The notes beneath the pieces are model-generated. The model did no database searches. It was not told where the DNA came from and saw only the letters and a list, made by a program, of their open reading frames with translations. The translations under genes and the position numbers were made by a program. Of a stretch of 64,000 bases of DNA, positions 56,888 to 64,000 are shown piece after piece. The DNA lies in the NCBI GenBank assembly GCA_963995525.1, contig OZ023207.1, positions 28,268,132 through 28,332,131 of the forward strand, given 5' to 3'. This DNA comes from Escarpia spicata (lineage: Eukaryota; Annelida; Polychaeta; Sabellida; Siboglinidae). The stretch's first letter is position 1. Each line of letters starts with the position of its first letter.

Positions 56888-59300
56888 GCTAAAGGGATTC
56901 AGTGGTCCTTTGAAGCCAGTTCTCCTGTCAACTGTCCACACAAGCCTTGTTAGATACCGGGACAGTATGACTGCTGTATGGCTAAAGGGATTCAGTGGCC
57001 CTTTGAAGCCAGTTCTCCTGTCAACTGTCCACACAAGCCTTGTTAGATACTGAGACAGTGTGACTGCTGTATGGCTAAAGGGATTGAGTGGTCCTTTGAA
57101 GTTAGTTCTCCTGTCAATTGTCCACATAAGCCTTGTTAGATACTGAGACAGTGTGACTGCTGTATGGCTAAAGGGATTCAGTGGTCCTTTGAAGCCAGTT
57201 CTCCTGCCAACTGTCCACACAAGCCTTGTCAGATACCGGGACAGTGTGACAGCTGTATGGCTAAAGGGATTCAGTGGTCCTTTGAAGCCAGTTCTCCTGC
57301 CAACTGTCCACACAAGCCTTGTTAGATACTGGGACAGTGTGACTGCTGTATGGCTAAAGGGTTTCAGTGGTCCTTTGAAGTCAGTTCTCCTGTCAACTCT
57401 CCACACAAGCCATGTTAGATACTAAGACAGTGTGACTGCTGTATGGCTAAAGGGATTCAGTGGTCCTTTGAAGCCAGTTCTCCTGTCAACTGTCCCCACA
57501 AGCCTTGTTAGATACTGGGACAGTGTGACCGTTGTATGGCTAAAGGGATTCAGTGGTCCTTCGAAGCCAGTTCACCTGTCAACTGTCCACACAAGCCTTG
57601 TTAGATACCGGGACAGTGTGTGAGTGCTGTATGGCTAAAGGGATTCAGTGGTCCTTTGAAGCCAGTTCTCCTGCCAACTGTCCACACAAGCCTTGTTAGA
57701 TACCGGGACAGTGTGACTGCTGTATGGCTAAAGGGATTCAGTGGTCCTTTGAAGCCAGTTCTCCTGTCAACTGTCCACACAAGCCTTGTTAGATACTGAG
57801 AGAGTGTGACTGCTGTATGGCTAAAGGGATTCAGTGGTCCTTTGAAGTCAGTTCTCCTGTCAATTGTCCACATAAGCCTTGTTAGATACTGAGACAGTGT
57901 GACTCCTGTATGGCTAAAGGGATTCAGTTGTCCTTTGAAGCCAGTTCTCCTGCCAACTGTCCACACAAGCCTTGTTAGATACCGGGACAGTGTGACAGCT
58001 GTATGGCTAAAGGGATTCTGTGGTCCTTTGTAGCCATTTCTCCTGCCAACTGTCCACACAAGTCTTGTTAGATACTGGGACAGTGTGACTGCTGTATGGT
58101 TAAAGGGATTCAGTGGTCCTTTGAAGCCAGTTCTCCTGTCAACTGTCCATACAAACCTTTTTAGATACCGGGACAGTGTGACTGCTGTATGGTTAAAGGG
58201 ATTCAGTGGTCCTTTGAAGTCAGTTCTCCTGCCAACTGTCCACACAAGCCTTGTTAGATACTGGGACAGTGTGACTGCTGTATGGCTAAAGGGATTCAGT
58301 GGTCCTTTGAAGCCAGTTCTCCTGCCAACTGTCCACACAAGCCTTGTTAGATACTGGGACAGTGTGACTGCTGTATGGGTAAAGGGATTCAGTGGTCCTT
58401 TGAAGCCAGTTCTCCTGCCAACTGTCCACACAAGCCTTGTTAGATACTGGGACAGTGTGACTGCTGTATGGCTAAAGGGATTCAGTGGTCCTTTGAAGCC
58501 AGTTCTCCTGCCAACTGTCCACACAAGCCTTGTTAGATACTGAGACAGTGTGACTGCTGAATGGCTAAAGGGATTCAGTGGTCCTTTGAAGCCAGTTCTC
58601 CTGTCAACTGTCCACACAAGCCTTGTTAGATACTGAGACAGTGTGACTGCTGTATGGCTAAAGGGATTCAGTGGTCCTTTGAAGTCAGTTCTCCTGTCAA
58701 TTGTCCACATAAGCCTTGTTAGATACTGAGACAGTGTGACTGCTGTATGGCTAAAGGGATTCAGTGGTCCTTTGAAGCCAGTTCTCCTGTCAACTGTCCA
58801 CACAAGCCTTGTTAGATACCGGGACAGTGTGACAGCTGTATGGCTGAAGGGATTCAGTGGTCCTTTGTAGCCATTTCTCCTGCCAACTGTCCACACAAGC
58901 CTTGGTAGATACTGGGACAGTGTGACTGCTGTATGGTTAAAGGGATTCAGTGGTCCTTTGAAGCCAGTTCTCCTGTCAACTGTCCACACAAGCCTTGTTA
59001 GATACTGGGACAGTGTGACTGCTGTATGGCTAAAGGGATTCAGTGGTCCTTTGAAGCCAGTTCTCCTGTCAACTGTCCACACAAGCCTTGTTAGATACCG
59101 GGAGAGTGTGACTGCTGTATGGCTAAAGGGAGTCAGTGGTCCTTCGAAGCCAGTTCACCTGTCAACTGTCCACACAAGCCTTGTTAGATACCGGGACAGT
59201 GTGACTGCTGTATGGCTAAAGGGATTCAGTGGTCCTTTGAAGCCAGTTCTCCTGTCAACTGTTCACACCAGCCTTGTTAGATACCGGGACAGTGTGACTG
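53709..59300 (+). repeat. Further block repeat in the satellite, offset 3723 bp (40 monomers + 3 bp)
   Basis: The blocks starting near 53709 and 57432 share the ACCGTTG, GAGAGAGTGTG, GACTCCTG and ATTCTGTGG variants at a 3723-bp spacing. The same spacing links the blocks at about 47263 and 50986, and at 52661 and 56384. It differs from the 4466- and 5398-bp offsets, indicating a separate exchange. Confidence 0.8.
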
Positions 59301-62300
59301 CTGTATGGCTAAAGGATTCAGTGGTCCTTTGAAGCCAGTTCTCCTGTCAACTGTCCACACAAGCCTTATTAGATACCGGGACAGTGTGACTGCTGTATGG
59401 CTAAAGGGATTCAGTGGTCCTTTGAAGCCAGTTCTCCTGTCAACTGTCCACACAAGCCTTGTTAGATACCGGGACAGTATGACTGCTGTATGGCTAAAGG
59501 GATTCAGTGGTCCTTTGAAGCCAGTTCTCCTGTCAACTGTCCACACAAGCCTTGTTAGATACTGAGACAGTGTGACTGCTGTATGGCTAAAGGGATTGAG
59601 TGGTCCTTTGAAGTTAGTTCTCCTGTCAATTGTCCACATAAGCCTTGTTAGATACTGAGACAGTGTGACTGCTGTATGGCTAAAGGGATTCAGTGGTCCT
59701 TTGAAGCCAGTTCTCCTGCCAACTGTCCACACAAACCTTGTCAGATACCGGGACAGTGTGACAGCTGTATGGCTAAAGGGATTCAGTGGTCCTTTGAAGC
59801 CAGTTCTCCTGCCAACTGTCCACACAAGCCTTGTTAGATACTGGGACAGTGTGACTGCTGTATGGCTAAAGGGTTTCAGTGGTCCTTTGAAGTCAGTTCT
59901 CCTGTCAACTCTCCACACAAGCCATGTTAGATACTAAGACAGTGTGACTGCTGTATGGCTAAAGGGATTCAGTGGTCCTTTGAAGCCAGTTCTCCTGTCA
60001 ACTGTCCACACAAGCCTTGTTAGATACTGGGACAGTGTGACCGCTGTATGGCTAAAGGGATTCAGTGGTCCTTCGAAGCCAGTTCACCTGTCAACTGTCC
60101 ACACAAGCCTTGTTAGATACCGGGACAGTGTGTGAGTGCTGTATGGCTAAAGGGATTCAGTGGTCCTTTGAAGCCAGTTCTCCTGCCAACTGTCCACACA
60201 AGCCTTGTTAGATACCGGGACAGTGTGACTGCTGTATGGCTAAAGGGATTCAGTGGTCCTTTGAAGCCAGTTCTCCTGTCAACTGTCCACACAAGCCTTG
60301 TTAGATACTGAGACAGTGTGACTGCTGTATGGCTAAAGGGATTCAGTGGTCCTTTGAAGTCAGTTCTCCTGTCAATTGTCCACATCAGCCTTGTTAGATA
60401 CTGAGACAGTGTGACTGCTGTATGGCTAAAGGGATTCAGTTGTCCTTTGAAGCCAGTTCTCCTGCCAACTGTCCACACAAGCCTTGTTAGATACCGGGAC
60501 AGTGTGACTGCTGTATGGCTAAAGGGATTCAGTGGTCCTTTGAAGTCAGTTCTCCTGTCAACTGTCCACACAAGCCTTGTTAGATACTGGGACTGTGTGA
60601 CTGCTGTATGGCTAAAGGGAATCACTGCTCCTTTGAAGCCAGTTCTCCTGTCAACAGTCCACACAAGCCTTGTTAGATACTGAGACAGTGTGACTGCTGT
60701 ATGGTTAAAGGGATTCAGTGGTCCTTTGAAGTCAGTTCTCCTGTCAATTGTCCACATAAGCCTTGTTAGATACTGAGACAGTGTGACTGCTGTATGGCTA
60801 AAGGGATTCAGTGGTCCTTTGAAGCCAGTTCTCCTGTCAACTGTCCACACAAGCCTTGTTAGATACCGGGACAGTGTGACAGCTGTATGGCTAAAGGGAT
60901 TCAGTGGTCCTTTGTAGCCATTTCTCCTGCCAACTGTCCACACAAGCCTTGTTAGATACTGGGACAGTGTGACTGCTGCATGGTTAAAGGGATTCAGTGG
61001 TCCTTTGAAGCCAGTTCTCCTGTCAACTGTCCACACAAACCTTGTTAGATACCGGGACAGTGTGACTGCTGTATGGTTAAAGGGATTCAGTGGTCCTTTG
61101 AAGTCAGTTCTCCTGCCAACTGTCCACACAAGCCTTGTTAGATACTGGGACAGTGTGACTGCTGTATGGCTAAAGGGATTCAGTGGTCCTTTGAAGCCAG
61201 TTCTCCTGCCAACTGTCCACACAAGCCTTGTTAGATAATGGGACAGTGTGACTGCTGTATGGCTAAAGGGATTCAGTGGTCCTTTGAAGCCAGTTCTCCT
61301 GCCAACTGTCCACACAAGCCTTGTTAGATACTGAGACAGTGTGACTGCTGTATGGCTAAAGGGATTCAGTGGTCCTTTGAAGCCAGTTCTCCTGCCAACT
61401 GTCCACACAAGCCTTGTTAGATACTGGGACAGTGTGACTGCTGTATGGGTAAAGGGATTCAGTGGTCCTTTGAAGCCAGTTCTCCTGCCAACTGTCCACA
61501 CAAGCCTTGTTAGATACTGGGACAGTGTGACTGCTGAATGGCTAAAGGGATTCAGTGGTCCTTTGAAGCCAGTTCTCCTGCCAACTGTCCACACAAGCCT
61601 TGTTAGATACTGAGACAGTGTGACTGCTGAATGGCTAAAGGGATTCAGTGGTCCTTTGAAGCCAGTTCTCCTGTCAACTGTCCACACAAGCCTTGTTAGA
61701 TACTGAGACAGTGTGACTGCTGTATGGCTAAAGGGATTCAGTGGTCCTTTGAAGTCAGTTCTCCTGTCAATTGTCCACATAAGCCTTGTTAGATACTGAG
61801 ACAGTGTGACTGCTGTATGGCTAAAGGGATTCAGTGGTCCTTTGAAGCCAGTTCTCCTGTCAACTGTCCACACAAGCCTTGTTAGATACCGGGACAGTGT
61901 GACAGCTGTATGGCTAAAGGGATTCAGTGGTCCTTTGTAGCCATTTCTCCTGCCAACTGTCCACACAAGCCTTGGTAGATACTGGGACAGTGTGACTGCT
62001 GTATGGTTAAAGGGATTCAGTGGTCCTTTGAAGCCAGTTCTCCTGTCAACTGTCCACACAAGCCTTGTTAGATGCTGGGACAGTGTGACTGATGTATGGT
62101 TAAAGGGATTCAGTGGTCCTTTGAAGCCAGTTCTCCTGCCAACTGTCCACACAAGCCTTGCTAGATACTGGGACAGTGTGACTGCTGTGTGGTTAAAGTG
62201 ATTCAGTGGTCCTTTGAAGCCAGTTCTCCTGTCAACTGTCCACATAAGTCTTGTTAGATGCTGGGACAGTGTGAATACTGTATGGCTAAAGGGATTCAGT

Positions 62301-64000
62301 GGTCCTTTGAAGCCAGTTCTCCTGCCAACTGTCCACACAAGCCTTGTTAGATACTGGGAGAGTGTGACAGCTGTATGGCTAAAGGGATTCAGTGGTCCTT
62401 TGAAGCCAGTTCTCCTGCCAACTGTCCACACAAGCCTTGTTAGATACTGGGACAGTGTGACTGCTGTATGGCTAAAGGGATTCAGTGGTCCTTTTAAGCC
62501 AGTTCTCCTGCCAACTGTCCACACAAGCCTTGTTAGATACTGGGACAGTGTGACTGCTGTATGGCTAAAGGGATTCAGTGGTCCTTTGAAGCCAGTTCTC
62601 CTGCCAACTGTCCACACAAGCCTTGTTAGATACTGAGACAGTGTGACTGCTGAATGGCTAAAGGGATTCAGTGGTCCTTTGAAGCCAGTTCTCCTGTCAA
62701 CTGTCCACACAAGCCTTGTTAGATACTGAGACAGTGTGACTGCTGTATGGCTAAAGGGATTCAGTGGTCCTTTGAAGTCAGTTCTCCTGTCAATTGTCCA
62801 CATAAGCCTTGTTAGATACTGAGACAGTGTGACTGCTGTATGGCTAAAGGGATTCAGTGGTCCTTTGAAGCCAGTTCTCCTGTCAACTGTCCACACAAGC
62901 CTTGTTAGATACCGGGACAGTGTGACAGCTGTATGGCTGAAGGGATTCAGTGGTCCTTTGTAGCCATTTCTCCTGCCAACTGTCCACACAAGCCTTGGTA
63001 GATACTGGGACAGTGTGACTGCTGTATGGTTAAAGGGATTCAGTGGTCCTTTGAAGCCAGTTCTCCTGTCAACTGTCCACACAAGCCTTGTTAGATACTG
63101 GGACAGTGTGACTGCTGTATGGCTAAAGGGATTCAGTGGTCCTTTGAAGCCAGTTCTCCTGTCAACTGTCCACACAAGCCTTGTTAGATACCGGGAGAGT
63201 GTGACTGCTGTATGGCTAAAGGGAGTCAGTGGTCCTTCGAAGCCAGTTCACCTGTCAACTGTCCACACAAGCCTTGTTAGATACCGGGACAGTGTGACTG
63301 CTGTATGGCTAAAGGGATTCAGTGGTCCTTTGAAGCCAGTTCTCCTGTCAACTGTTCACACCAGCCTTGTTAGATACCGGGACAGTGTGACTGCTGTATG
63401 GCTAAAGGATTCAGTGGTCCTTTGAAGCCAGTTCTCCTGTCAACTGTCCACACAAGCCTTATTAGATACCGGGACAGTGTGACTGCTGTATGGCTAAAGG
63501 GATTCAGTGGTCCTTTGAAGCCAGTTCTCCTGTCAACTGTCCACACAAGCCTTGTTAGATACCGGGACAGTATGACTGCTGTATGGCTAAAGGGATTCAG
63601 TGGTCCTTTGAAGCCAGTTCTCCTGTCAACTGTCCACACAAGCCTTGTTAGATACTGAGACAGTGTGACTGCTGTATGGCTAAAGGGATTGAGTGGTCCT
63701 TTGAAGTTAGTTCTCCTGTCAATTGTCCACATAAGCCTTGTTAGATACTGAGACAGTGTGACTGCTGTATGGCTAAAGGGATTCAGTGGTCCTTTGAAGC
63801 CAGTTCTCCTGCCAACTGTCCACACAAACCTTGTCAGATACCGGGACAGTGTGACAGCTGTATGGCTAAAGGGATTCAGTGGTCCTTTGAAGCCAGTTCT
63901 CCTGCCAACTGTCCACACAAGCCTTGTTAGATACTGGGACAGTGTGACTGCTGTATGGCTAAAGGGTTTCAGTGGTCCTTTGAAGTCAGTTCTCCTGTCA

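Larger units (their letters stand above)
7148..64000 (+). repeat. 93-bp satellite array, about 611 monomers, continues beyond the window
   Basis: The monomer begins ACTGCTGTATGGCTAAAG, contains CCTTTGAAGCCAGTTCTCC and TCCACACAAGCCTTGTTAG, and ends GGGACAGTGTG. Counted directly it is 93 bp and about 48% GC, clearly richer than the AT-rich flank. All copies are head-to-tail on the plus strand with no interruption by other DNA. The main variable positions are CTGTCAAC/CTGCCAAC, GATACTGGGAC/GATACCGGGAC/GATACTGAGAC, GAAGCCAG/GAAGTCAG, ACTGCTG/ACAGCTG and GGCTAAAG/GGTTAAAG/GGGTAAAG. Rare diagnostic monomers have CCTTTGTAGCCATTTC, CCTTTTAAGTCAG, TGCTGAATGG, TGATGTATGG or GTGAATACTG. The monomer types recur in a conserved order, forming higher-order repeats. 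I recognise no known satellite family, and function (centromeric, subtelomeric or inert) cannot be told from sequence. Confidence 0.98.

Noticed and set aside
7143..63918. Dozens of long open reading frames on both strands made of 31-residue repeats, as a giant repeat-protein gene family
   Set aside because: 93 bp is a multiple of three, so any stop-free monomer frame is long by default. Apparent starts are mostly GTG, -1 and +2 indels break the phase repeatedly, opposite strands are open at once, and frequent variants change residues in both frames.
7148..64000. CRISPR array
   Set aside because: There is no alternation of short identical repeats with unique spacers; the whole 93-bp unit is repeated and the setting is eukaryotic.

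Overview
The window looks like a stretch of repeat-rich animal (metazoan) nuclear DNA. It contains the decayed 3' part of a LINE-type reverse transcriptase, a BED zinc-finger exon of hAT-transposase type ending at a textbook GT splice donor, long AT-rich non-coding stretches, a GT/CG-rich microsatellite and many unrelated tandem repeats. I see no intact cellular gene, no tRNA or rRNA gene, no CRISPR array and no bacterial operon structure. The species cannot be named from what is visible.

Layout. Positions 1-7.14 kb are AT-rich and hold at least six separate small tandem arrays: 24 bp at 232-346, ~62 bp at 1845-2790, 15 bp at 3241-3330, 106 bp at 3632-3970, GT/CG at 4305-4468 and 100 bp at 5241-5896. 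Interspersed are transposon remnants: a LINE RT fragment at 962-1617, hAT-like terminal sequences near 3234, 6318 and 7138, and the BED exon at 4819-4968.

From 7148 to the right edge (64000) everything is one head-to-tail satellite with a 93-bp monomer, about 611 copies in 56.85 kb, and it continues past the window. All monomers point the same way. Because 93 is 31 codons, two frames of the consensus (one per strand) are stop-free. They produce spectacular open frames, up to 1113 codons at 22435-25776, that are almost certainly not genes. The common monomer differences change amino acids in both frames, recurrent -1 and +2 indels break the frame, and most apparent starts are GTG.

The notable content is the architecture of this satellite. 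Monomer types recur in a fixed order as higher-order repeats. These are in turn duplicated in blocks of about 1.6, 1.7, 3.7, 4.5, 4.9, 5.4 and 7.2 kb, nearly all whole numbers of monomers apart from a few bases. Shared private mutations identify the sister blocks and show nested unequal exchange. I found no evidence of a new enzymatic or defence system. The best candidate for something undescribed is the satellite family itself and its layered organisation.
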